DNA from: Clostridia bacterium
Lineage (GTDB): Bacteria; Bacillota; Sulfobacillia; SLMV01
DNA: 42,673 bases
Reading direction: 5' to 3'
Assembly (NCBI GenBank): GCA_003552525.1
Contig: PUNF01000194.1
Location: 1-42,673, forward strand
Made by a program: the position numbers and the translations under genes. This document shows positions 31,981 to 39,181 of the stretch, piece by piece. The stretch's first letter is position 1. Every line of letters starts with the position of its first letter. The notes under the pieces were generated by a model. That model was not told the origin of the DNA. It worked only from the letters and a program-made list of their open reading frames with translations, and did no database searches.

Positions 31981-33153
31981 CTAGGCGTCCTCCCTTCCAC
32001 GATCGAGCGCGTCCACCGCGCAGACCGCGACGATCCGGCGTTTCCCGTCCGCATCCCGGACCAGGTGCACGATGCGGTCGAAGGACTCGCGGACCTGCTC
32101 GACCACTGCCCGGTAGGGAATGCCGGAGTCGGCCATCTGCACGAGGTGCACCATGCGCGTCAGCGCATGCCGCGCACCGGCGGCGTGAATGGTGGCGAGG
32201 GAACCCGCGTGGCCGGTGGTGAGAGCGACCAGCAGTTCGAAGGCCTCGGCACCCCGTACTTCCCCGATGATGATGCGGTCGGGCCGCATCCGAAGCGCGT
32301 TGCGGACCAGCTCCCGCATGGTCACCGCGCCCCCGCCGTCGGGATTCGGGAGGCGGGTCTCCAGCCGCAACCAGTGCGGGTGTTGCAGCTGCAGCTCGGT
32401 GGAATCCTCGATGGTGACGATGCGCTCGCCGGACGCAATGCCGCGCGATAGCGCGTTCATGAGCGTCGTCTTTCCGGTACCGGCCGCGCCGCAAATGAGC
32501 AGGTTCTCGCGGTGGTTGACGGCATCCCGGAGTTGGACGGCCGTGTCCGCGTCCAGCGTCCCGCGTTCGACCAGGTCCTCGAGGTCGAACATGGCGCTGC
32601 TGAACTTGCGCACGGTCAGGTAGGGACCGTCGACGGCCAGGGGCGGCAGGATGCCGTGCACGCGCGATCCGTCCGGCAGCCGCCCGTCCGCCCACGGGTG
32701 CGCGAGGTCGATCCGACGTCCCGCGTCCCCGAAGATCCGCTCCAGCAGGTCTTCCAGCTCCTTCCGGTCGGTGAACCGCGCCTCGGTACGCCGCAGCGTG
32801 CCATCGCGTTCCACCCAGATCTCCCCCGGGCCATTGACCATGATCTCGTTGACCCGGTCGTCGGCCAGCAGGTCGGTTATGGGCCCGAACCCGAGCAGGG
32901 TCTGTGCGATGCGGCGGACGCCATCGCGATCGGTGGGTGCGTCGCCGACCCGCTGGTACTCCGCGATCAGGGTGCCCACCAGCCGGTAGAATTGCCCGCG
33001 CGCCTTCTCCTCGGCCCGGGCGCGTTCCAGCAGGGGCCGATGTGCCCGTAGCACGCGGCCCTGGATCTCCCGGAGCATCGGTGCATCGCGCTCCCCCGAT
33101 GCCCGCCACGCTTGGTCCGTTCCGTGTTCGTATCGTGCGTCGCGCTCATCCAT
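31981..33153 (-). CDS. tadA: Tad pilus assembly/retraction ATPase (CpaF/TadA family)
   Basis: About 390 residues. An N-terminal helical region is followed by VNEIMVNGPGEIWVERDG, the Walker A GAAGTGKTT at ~222-230, an Asp-box-like TIEDSTELQL, the Walker B DRIIIGEVRG and the His-box region GHAGSLATIHA. It is a secretion-type hexameric ATPase that powers Flp pilus assembly and retraction. The ATG at 33153 (MDERDARYEH) overlaps the tadZ end by 8 bp and has GGGAGCGG upstream. The neighbours cpaB, tadZ, tadB and tadC confirm the Tad assignment over the unrelated PilB/PilT encoded further right. Confidence 0.93.
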   Translation of the reverse strand: MDERDARYEHGTDQAWRASGERDAPMLREIQGRVLRAHRPLLERARAEEKARGQFYRLVGTLIAEYQRVGDAPTDRDGVRRIAQTLLGFGPITDLLADDRVNEIMVNGPGEIWVERDGTLRRTEARFTDRKELEDLLERIFGDAGRRIDLAHPWADGRLPDGSRVHGILPPLAVDGPYLTVRKFSSAMFDLEDLVERGTLDADTAVQLRDAVNHRENLLICGAAGTGKTTLMNALSRGIASGERIVTIEDSTELQLQHPHWLRLETRLPNPDGGGAVTMRELVRNALRMRPDRIIIGEVRGAEAFELLVALTTGHAGSLATIHAAGARHALTRMVHLVQMADSGIPYRAVVEQVRESFDRIVHLVRDADGKRRIVAVCAVDALDRGREDA

Positions 33154-34354
33154 GCAAGAGTTCCGCTCCCTTCGCCCATACCTTTCGCTTGAGCACCTGC
33201 CACCACGCGACCCGATGGGCCCGATTGGGCGCGGCGCCGTAAACCTCGCCGATGATTGCATCCATCGCCGCCCCGATGGGGGAATCGGGCTGTGCGCCGC
33301 ACACCGGTTCCCCGCGGCCGATGGCATCGGATACGCTCGCGCCGAGATCGGGGATGGAGGCCAGCACGGGAATGCCGAGAGTGGCCCGGACCTGTGCCGA
33401 CCGCAGCGAACTGGCCGGGGCGAACCGGTTCAGGACGGCGCGGCCCCGGTCGCCAAAGGATCCCGTCCCCATCCACGGTGCGAGGCGCTGGAGGGAAGTG
33501 GGATCGTCGGAAACCGGGCACAGCAACAGGTCCGCCGCCTCGATCGCCGCCGGACCCACGAAGTCGGCGCCTCCCGAGGCGGTATCGACCACCAGGGCAT
33601 CGTACATGCGCCGCATGCAGCGGAGGGTGGGCAACAACGCGTCGGTACCCGCCAGTTCGACGAGCTCGCGGCGCCCGGGGGCGGCGAGCACGTCGATGCC
33701 GCTGCCGTGCCGCGTGATCAAGCCGCGGAGCAGTTCCGGCGTGACATCGCCACCGTAGGCCACGGCATCCATCAGGGTGGGCCCCTCGGGGAGGCCGAGG
33801 TGCGCGCGTACATCCCCACCGCCCACGTCAAGGTCCAACAGGCCGGTTTTCAAACCCAGCCCTGCGACCAACCGGTGGGCCAGGGCGACGGCCAATGTCG
33901 TCTTGCCCACGCCCCCCTTGGGATTGAACAATACCAGGGTGTGGGGACGGGCCAGGCCGGCGCGCTCCCCGTCATCCTCCGTCGTCCGCCCCCCAGGGGA
34001 AGGCCGTTCCCCCGCGCGTCCCGCCTCCGCGGGGACCTCCGCCAGCAATACGCCGGGCGGCGGGGTCGGCACCCCATCGGTGGAATCGTGCAGGCACACG
34101 ACCACCGAGAAGGCGTCGCACCAACCGGTCAGCGTGGACGCCGGCAGGTCCGCCATAGTACTGGCGTCCACCAGGAGGATCTCGTCCGCCCCGCGGGGCG
34201 CGAGACCCGCTTTCGGGTCGACGATCACGCGGGCGATCCGCGCCATCCCGGCGCCCTGCACCCGCGCGGCCAGCGAAAAATCGCGGGTCACCAGCGTCGC
34301 CGGCGTGGCCTCGCCCGCGGTGGCGGCCCTCATTGCGCGTCCGGCGGCGTCCAT
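33146..34354 (-). CDS. tadZ: Tad pilus localisation protein TadZ/CpaE, ParA/MinD-type ATPase
   Basis: 402 residues. Residues ~1-130 are a receiver-like/atypical domain (LVTRDFSLAARVQGAG, EILLVDAST). A deviant Walker A P-loop NPKGGVGKTTLA then opens the ParA/MinD domain, with GLLDLDVGGGDV and ALVVDTASGGADFVG. It is expected to position the Tad machine at the pole or membrane. The ATG at 34354 follows AGGAGATCC. It overlaps cpaB by 25 bp and tadA by 8 bp, so the locus is tightly coupled. The phosphate-acceptor Asp of a true receiver cannot be confirmed by eye. Confidence 0.87.
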   Translation of the reverse strand: MDAAGRAMRAATAGEATPATLVTRDFSLAARVQGAGMARIARVIVDPKAGLAPRGADEILLVDASTMADLPASTLTGWCDAFSVVVCLHDSTDGVPTPPPGVLLAEVPAEAGRAGERPSPGGRTTEDDGERAGLARPHTLVLFNPKGGVGKTTLAVALAHRLVAGLGLKTGLLDLDVGGGDVRAHLGLPEGPTLMDAVAYGGDVTPELLRGLITRHGSGIDVLAAPGRRELVELAGTDALLPTLRCMRRMYDALVVDTASGGADFVGPAAIEAADLLLCPVSDDPTSLQRLAPWMGTGSFGDRGRAVLNRFAPASSLRSAQVRATLGIPVLASIPDLGASVSDAIGRGEPVCGAQPDSPIGAAMDAIIGEVYGAAPNRAHRVAWWQVLKRKVWAKGAELLHG

Positions 34355-35061
34355 CGGATCTCCTCCCCTCCCAGGTATTCGTACAGGTTGCCGCTCCCGA
34401 CCCCTTCGCCCAAAGGCGCCGGGTCCGGGTGATAGGGGCCGGTCACCAGGTATAGTGTGCCGGTGGCCATGGCGTACGAGAGCACCTCGGCTTCGCGCGG
34501 TGCGACGGCCAGGATCGCCGTGTCCGGCGGGGTCCCCTTTCCCTCGCTCCAGCGATCGCCCGCGCCTCCCCGCACGTCCTCGACGCGCACATCCTGCAGC
34601 AGGGTCCGCGCCATGGCACCCCCGTGCATATCGGCCTCAGAGAAATGGATCACGTCGACCCGGTGCCCAGGCCGCAGGGTGCCCCCGACGGCGCGATCCG
34701 GGGCGGAGGGTACGGCGACGGCCCGTTCATCGCCCGCGAGCGCCCAGGGCAGTCCCGCGACGGTGGAGCCCGGCTCGACCAGGTCCCCCGCGAGGACCGC
34801 GGTTCCCCGCGGGATCTCTCGCTCGCTGTAGCGCCCCCGGACCCCCTCTACCGCGCCCAGCGCATCCTCGTGCACGGCGTCGGCCGGCAGGGTGCGGGTC
34901 TCCACCATGGTCGGATCCAGCGCGGCGTGGGCGGGTATGTCCTCCCGCGCCACCACGATCGTGACGTCCGCCTCACCCAGAAGGAGGGATCCGAAGCCGG
35001 CCGCGGTGGCCACGGCCCCCAGCACCAGGGCGACCATCAGTCGCCTCCTGGATATCCACAT
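34330..35061 (-). CDS. cpaB: Flp pilus assembly protein CpaB (RcpC), SAF domain
   Basis: 243 residues. An N-terminal membrane segment (RLMVALVLGAVATAAGFGSLLL) precedes the SAF/antifreeze-like domain: VTIVVAREDIPAHAALDPTMVETRTLP ... GTAVLAGDLVEPGS. The following RcpC domain has VDVIHFSEADMHGGAMARTLLQDVRVEDV. CpaB is thought to stabilise the pilus base at the cell wall. The ATG at 35061 follows GGAGGTGAT; the longer track ORF uses leader sequence that overlaps the divergent promoter region. It is the first gene of the Tad locus. No rcpA secretin gene follows, which fits a single-membrane cell. Confidence 0.85.
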   Translation of the reverse strand: MWISRRRLMVALVLGAVATAAGFGSLLLGEADVTIVVAREDIPAHAALDPTMVETRTLPADAVHEDALGAVEGVRGRYSEREIPRGTAVLAGDLVEPGSTVAGLPWALAGDERAVAVPSAPDRAVGGTLRPGHRVDVIHFSEADMHGGAMARTLLQDVRVEDVRGGAGDRWSEGKGTPPDTAILAVAPREAEVLSYAMATGTLYLVTGPYHPDPAPLGEGVGSGNLYEYLGGEEIRWTPPDAQ

Positions 35062-35084
35062 ATTTCCATCACCTCCGGACGTCA

Positions 35085-35114
35085 AGGATGCCAGAGGCGG
35101 GGTCGTCTTGTCAA
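35085..35114 (-). promoter_or_regulatory. Candidate promoter for the Tad locus
   Basis: On the minus strand TTGACA is followed 18 bases later by CATCCT, a poor -10. The consensus -35 and the position 24 bases above the cpaB start support it, but the -10 is weak, so this could need an activator or be wrong. Confidence 0.3.
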
Positions 35115-35125
35115 TATTTCCCAGG

Positions 35126-35154
35126 TTGACTTTTCCATTTTCCGCTGCTAGACT
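35126..35154 (+). promoter_or_regulatory. Sigma-70-type promoter for the SLH-domain gene
   Basis: TTGACT and TAGACT are separated by exactly 17 bases, close to consensus for the main vegetative sigma factor. They lie ~35 bases above the ATG at 35190, with GGGGAGG as ribosome binding site. Together with the minus-strand candidate, the 128 bp spacer is a divergent control region. Confidence 0.65.
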
Positions 35155-35189
35155 GCCGTCACCGACACGGCCCGAGGGGAGGTGCGACC

Positions 35190-36656
35190 ATGTACACAGG
35201 CTACGGTTGCACATGCAATCGCGGGGCCGCGGGGGCGATCGTGGGGTGTATCCTGCTCCTTATGATCGCGGCAGGTTCCCCGGTCTTCGCTTCGGTGGAG
35301 CCGGGGGACGAAACCGACGCGGCTTCGGACACCTGGTACCACGACCTTTGTCCGCACTGGAGTCGACCGTACGTGCTCACCCTCTGGGAGGAGGGGGTCA
35401 CCAACGGGTACGTATTCCCCATCATGGGGCCGGGCTGGGACTGGACGTACGGGTACGATTTCCAGCCCGACGATCCGATGACCCGCGGGCAGGTCCTGCT
35501 GATGATGTCGCGGGTGTTCAACCTGGATCCGATCAACGAGGTGCCGTCGCCGTGGCCGGATCTGCCTCCCACGTTCTCCCTGTACGGGCTGCCGGCCTAC
35601 GCCGAGATTCGCGCGGCGGTCGAATCCTGGGAGATCGCCGAGCCCGGCGCATCCCTCTCCCCCATGAACTCCCTCACCCGCGTGTACACGGTGGAGTTGA
35701 TCCTGGCCGCGCTGGGGTTGGACGCCTACCCGGCGACGCTTCCCGACGCGAAGGTGGATGCGCTGCTCGCGCCGTTCGACGACCGGGCGGAGATCGCGCC
35801 CGCGGACCGTCCCGCCATCGCGGCGGCGGTGGAACTGGGGTTGCTGATCGGGTACGAGGACGACACCCTGCGGATCTACGAATCGCTCACGCGCGCGGAG
35901 GGCGCCACCATCCTGTACCGCTGCTGTCTCATGGTGGTGGATCCGGCCCATGGCCGCTTTCACCCCGACGGCGACGGACACCGGGAGTCGCTCCCCATCG
36001 GCGCGCAGGGGTTGCGCAACGCGAGCAATGCGCGGTGGCAGGTGCAAATCGAGGATGCGGATGGGCACGCGGTGCGGGGACTCCCGACGGCGAGCGGCAC
36101 GCCCGGCGATCCCCACGCGGTCACCTGGGACGGGTGCGACGACGCGGGGGATCCGGTGGATTCGGGCCGCTACTTCGTCGGCGGATGGGTCGAGGACCGG
36201 CGCGGGAATCGCTCCGATGCGGTCCGCGTCCCCGTCGCGCTGGTCCGCCGTTCCCTGGACGCCAAAGTGGAACCCGAACGGGGATCCCGCTCGACGCCGC
36301 GCACCATAGGGGCCACGGTACGGGGCAGCCCCAGCGGGGTCCGGGTGCAGACTGACGACGAGACCGTGCGGGCACTCGAAAGGGAGGCACCCGCACCCGC
36401 CTGGGAAGAAACGACCTGGTCCCTCGAGACCACCCCGGAGACACTCGGCCTCGATGCGGGGACGCACACGCTGACCGTCGTCGCCGATTTCGGGCCCGTC
36501 GACCGGCGGGCATCGATCACGCTGGAAGTGGAGGCGGATGATGATGATCCGCCCGATCCGGGAGACCCCGGTGACGGCGAGGATGGGGACGACGACGGGG
36601 ACGACGGGGAAGAAGATCCCGGGGAGGCGGCGCTCTATACGTCGCTGGTTCGCTAG
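35190..36656 (+). CDS. S-layer-homology (SLH) domain surface protein with FlgD-like Ig domain
   Basis: 488 residues. A signal segment (IVGCILLLMIAAGSPVFA) is followed by three SLH repeats: YHDLCPHWSRPYVLTLWEEGVTNGY...FQPDDPMTRGQ, a degenerate one (YAEIRAAVESWEIAE...SPMNSLTR), and ADRPAIAAAVELGLLIGYEDDT...LTRAEG. Next comes a FlgD-like Ig segment (WQVQIEDADGHAVRGL ... SGRYFVGGWVEDRRGNRS), a beta-rich domain, and a very acidic tail of Asp/Gly/Glu repeats that could bind Ca2+. SLH trimers bind secondary cell-wall polymers outside the cell. It is divergent from the Tad locus and ends at a strong palindrome. The surface role is clear; the partner is not. Confidence 0.85.
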   Translation: MYTGYGCTCNRGAAGAIVGCILLLMIAAGSPVFASVEPGDETDAASDTWYHDLCPHWSRPYVLTLWEEGVTNGYVFPIMGPGWDWTYGYDFQPDDPMTRGQVLLMMSRVFNLDPINEVPSPWPDLPPTFSLYGLPAYAEIRAAVESWEIAEPGASLSPMNSLTRVYTVELILAALGLDAYPATLPDAKVDALLAPFDDRAEIAPADRPAIAAAVELGLLIGYEDDTLRIYESLTRAEGATILYRCCLMVVDPAHGRFHPDGDGHRESLPIGAQGLRNASNARWQVQIEDADGHAVRGLPTASGTPGDPHAVTWDGCDDAGDPVDSGRYFVGGWVEDRRGNRSDAVRVPVALVRRSLDAKVEPERGSRSTPRTIGATVRGSPSGVRVQTDDETVRALEREAPAPAWEETTWSLETTPETLGLDAGTHTLTVVADFGPVDRRASITLEVEADDDDPPDPGDPGDGEDGDDDGDDGEEDPGEAALYTSLVR

Positions 36657-36662
36657 CGCGTC

Positions 36663-36692
36663 GGAGGGGGAGGACCGCGGTCCTCCCCCTCC
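36663..36692. terminator. Perfect 30-base palindrome between convergent genes
   Basis: GGAGGGGGAGGACC and GGTCCTCCCCCTCC are exact reverse complements around GC. The palindrome is centred between the SLH stop (36656) and the M20 stop (36717-36715), so it probably acts as a bidirectional terminator. It lacks a U-tract on both sides. Confidence 0.6.
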
Positions 36693-36714
36693 AAAGATCT
36701 CGGCACCGGCCGCA

Positions 36715-37914
36715 CTAGGCCCTGTCGAACTCTTCCTTCATGGCCTCGCGCAGCGCGGGATCGGTGAAGCAATCCACGACGGTCATGGCCATGGCCTTGG
36801 CCCCCAGGAGCATGCCGCGCTTGCCGGCCTCGGAGGCGGCCGCGGCGGCGAACTCGATGCTATGCCCGGCCACCGACGGCGGCACGATGGCGACGTAGGG
36901 GTGGATCGAGGGCACGGCGTGGCTGACGTTCCCCATGTCCGTCGATCCGCCGCCGCGCAACGTCTCGTCGATGTCTTCGCCAAGGGCACGGACATTCTCT
37001 GCATAGGCACCGGCGAAGGTGAGATTGGGCTTCATATTGGCGTAGCGCTGCCCGGTATTGCGAAACTCCGCGGTACAGCCGGCGGCGCGGGCGCCACCTT
37101 CGGCACAGTCCTTGATCCGCTCCACGACGTAATCGAGGTATTCGACTTCCGCGGCCCGGGCGTACATCCGGATCTGCGCCCGGTCGGGGACGATGTTCGG
37201 CGAGTGGCCCCCCTCGGTGATGACCCCGTGGATGCGCACGTCGTCGGTGACGTGCTGTCGCAGCGCATTCCATCCGTTGAACGTCTGGATGGCGGCGTCC
37301 AGGGCGTTCCGACCCGCCTCGGGTGACGCGGCGGCGTGGGAAGACTTGCCGTGATAGGTAATTTCCATGGCCTCGCGCGCGAGGCTGCGCCCACCGATCC
37401 CGTTCAACGAGGACGGGTGGATCATGAGCGCGCAGTCGACATCGTCGAATATGCCCGCCTCGACCATCAGGACCTTGCCCCCGGCGTCGTCCACCGCACC
37501 CTCCTCGGCGGGGGTGCCGATGACCAGCAAGGTGCCGGCGAAACCCTCCTCCGCCAGGGCGTCCAGGGTGGGCAGAAGGGCCATGCCCGCACCCACCGCG
37601 GATGCCGCGATGATGTTGTGCCCGCAGGCGTGCCCCATATTGGGCAACGCATCGTATTCCGCCAGGATTGCCACCCTGGGCCCGTTGCCGTCGCCGAAGG
37701 TCTTCTGCGCCAGGAAACTCGTCTGCATGTCGGCCACGCCGCGCTCCACTTCGAAGCCGGCTTCTTCCAGCATGTCGGACAACAACGCGGCGGCCCGGTG
37801 CTCTTGGTGCCCGAGCTCCGGGTGGGCATGCATGTCCAGCGCCGCATCCCAGAGGACGGCGGCGCTGTCATCGACCCGCGCGACGACCGCCTGTTTCATC
37901 CCTGCCTTCTCCAA
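36715..37914 (-). CDS. M20-family amidohydrolase/peptidase (AbgB/aminoacylase type)
   Basis: About 399 residues. Metal and catalytic motifs: HAHPELG, GHACGHNIIA, the catalytic Glu pair in GTPAEEGAV, and the later GGSTDMGNVSHAVPSIHPYV. A lid domain lies between (YHGKSSHAAASPEAGRNALDA). The family hydrolyses N-acyl amino acids, p-aminobenzoyl-glutamate or dipeptides in the cytosol; the AbgB-like ending 'PSIHPYVAI' suggests the last group. The TTG at 37914 (LEKAGMKQAV) follows GGGAGGGGG eight bases upstream; the ATG at 37899 is the alternative. A hairpin sits just above this site. It is probably co-transcribed with the P-loop gene 88 bp upstream. Confidence 0.85.
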   Translation of the reverse strand: MEKAGMKQAVVARVDDSAAVLWDAALDMHAHPELGHQEHRAAALLSDMLEEAGFEVERGVADMQTSFLAQKTFGDGNGPRVAILAEYDALPNMGHACGHNIIAASAVGAGMALLPTLDALAEEGFAGTLLVIGTPAEEGAVDDAGGKVLMVEAGIFDDVDCALMIHPSSLNGIGGRSLAREAMEITYHGKSSHAAASPEAGRNALDAAIQTFNGWNALRQHVTDDVRIHGVITEGGHSPNIVPDRAQIRMYARAAEVEYLDYVVERIKDCAEGGARAAGCTAEFRNTGQRYANMKPNLTFAGAYAENVRALGEDIDETLRGGGSTDMGNVSHAVPSIHPYVAIVPPSVAGHSIEFAAAAASEAGKRGMLLGAKAMAMTVVDCFTDPALREAMKEEFDRA

Positions 37915-37931
37915 TGTCCATTCCCCCTCCC

Positions 37932-37952
37932 GGTTCCCGCCCCGCGGGAACC
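37932..37952. repeat. Perfect hairpin just upstream of the M20 ribosome binding site
   Basis: GGTTCCCGC and GCGGGAACC are exact reverse complements with a CCC loop. On the minus-strand RNA it directly precedes GGGAGGGGG of the M20 gene and follows the P-loop gene stop by ~50 bases. No U-tract is present. Its placement matches the hairpins at 19148 and 30386. Confidence 0.5.
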
Positions 37953-38002
37953 CCTCGCGTGCAGATTTGATCGCGACCCCTATCCTTTCGCCGGCGGGAA
38001 CA

Positions 38003-38689
38003 TTATTCCTCGAGGGCCGGGGAAATCCAGTGGTCGAGCACGCGGCGCAGCACCGCATCCCGGCCATCGCCGGATGTATCGATGACCTCGTGGACGAGCG
38101 CGCTCCTTTGCGCCAGGGCGAGGAAACGATCCTGGGCACGCAGGTAGTGGTCGACGACGGCCGCGGGCCCGTCGGCGAGCACATCGAGGTAGGACAACCA
38201 CCCGGGCCAGCGGGGACGAAACAGGCGCCGTCGCAGGGTGTCACCGTCGACGACGAAAAGGCACATCCGGCAACCCAGGGCGCCCAGCGCGGCGTCGACG
38301 GGCTGCAAGTCGCCCCAACGGAGGTAGGCGTAGTCGATGAGGTGGGTGAGGTGAAACCGTTCGATGACGTAAAGGAATCCATCGGGACCCGCGGGGGCGA
38401 AGCCCCGGTCCCGCAACAGCGCGGCCTGTTGCTCGAGGAAGGCGACGATGCCGCCGAGGTGTGCCGCGTGGTCCCCGGGATCCAGGGTCCCGGCCCGATA
38501 GGCCCGTTCCAACACCCGCTGTGTCAGCTGCTCCGGGAAGAAGAAGCGCCCGGGCTCGGGCAGGGCTTGTACGCGTTGCGAGGCCGACAGGGCCCGAAAC
38601 ACGGTGCTCTTCCCGCTACCCGGAATGCCCTCCAGGAGCAGTCCCCGTGGCCCCGCCGGGTCGCCCGCGCCGTTCACCGCCCGATCCAC
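38003..38689 (-). CDS. P-loop NTPase, deoxynucleoside/thymidylate-kinase-like, function unknown
   Basis: 228 residues. LLLEGIPGSGKSTVFRAL is a clear Walker A. LYVIERFHLTHLIDYAYLRWGDL resembles the DR(Y/F)xxSxxAYQ region of dTMP kinase-like proteins with changed residues, and CRMCLFVVDGDTLRRRLFRPR is a lid-like segment. It probably phosphorylates a small molecule, but the substrate is not evident and I do not call it Tmk. The GTG at 38689 overlaps the membrane protein upstream by 16 bp and follows GAGGGC. It is co-transcribed with the pilB-pilT group; the reason for that association is unclear. Confidence 0.65.
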   Translation of the reverse strand: MDRAVNGAGDPAGPRGLLLEGIPGSGKSTVFRALSASQRVQALPEPGRFFFPEQLTQRVLERAYRAGTLDPGDHAAHLGGIVAFLEQQAALLRDRGFAPAGPDGFLYVIERFHLTHLIDYAYLRWGDLQPVDAALGALGCRMCLFVVDGDTLRRRLFRPRWPGWLSYLDVLADGPAAVVDHYLRAQDRFLALAQRSALVHEVIDTSGDGRDAVLRRVLDHWISPALEE

Positions 38690-39162
38690 GCGATGCCCTC
38701 GGGCGTGATCTCACAGCGCCGGTAGGGGCCGAAGGCCCCGAGGAGATCGACCTCGAACGCGTACGCGTCCCGATCGACCCCATAGCCGCGCAGTCGATGG
38801 ATGTGGCGGAGGCGGTCCTCGTCCAGGTAATCGCCCAGCACGGGCGGATCGTCCTCTTCTTCGGCGTTCTCCCGGGCATCCACCGGCTGCAACAACAGCA
38901 ACTCGTTGATGTTGGTGGCGAAAAACTGTATCTCTTCCCCGGGTTCCAGGATGGGGCCCTCTTCGGACCACATGTCATCGATGGCGGCCGCGAGTTCCTC
39001 TGCCGTGCGGATGGCCGCAGCACTCCGTATCTCGTATATGTTCTCGATGACCCGCGGGTAGAAGACGAGTGCCAGGACGACGATCGATACCAGTATGAGC
39101 AAACGCTGCCAGGTGAGTAAACGGCGCAACAGCGTCCACGGTTGAATCCCTCGATCACTCAA
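38674..39162 (-). CDS. Membrane protein, possible pseudopilin-like component downstream of pilT
   Basis: 162 residues, not recognised as a named family. One membrane helix (RLLILVSIVVLALVFYP) is followed by ENIYEIRSAAAIRTAEELAAAIDDMWSEEG, which resembles the long amphipathic helix of type IV pseudopilins (the 'Ar..a...dl..i..Al..Y..dnG' pattern). However, there is no Gly-Phe-Thr-Leu-x-Glu cleavage motif. The C-terminal ~100 residues are acidic and Pro-rich with one Cys (YRRCEITPEG). The start is TTG at 39162, with GGAGG eight bases upstream. Its position directly after pilT (19 bp) and before the P-loop gene suggests a role in the type IV pilus system. Confidence 0.6.
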   Translation of the reverse strand: MSDRGIQPWTLLRRLLTWQRLLILVSIVVLALVFYPRVIENIYEIRSAAAIRTAEELAAAIDDMWSEEGPILEPGEEIQFFATNINELLLLQPVDARENAEEEDDPPVLGDYLDEDRLRHIHRLRGYGVDRDAYAFEVDLLGAFGPYRRCEITPEGIAWIGR

Positions 39163-39181
39163 GTCGTTGACCTCCAGATGA

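Noticed and set aside
30659-33109. 816-residue minus-strand ORF
   Set aside because: It joins tadC to a shadow frame across tadA and tadB; the real tadC starts at 31273.
36538-36650. Tandem DNA repeat at the end of the SLH gene
   Set aside because: The GAC/GGC-rich stretch is explained by Asp/Gly/Glu codons of the acidic tail and is not an exact repeat array.
38003-38689. Thymidylate kinase (tmk)
   Set aside because: The Walker A matches, but the DR-type substrate motif and the TYQ segment are not conserved.
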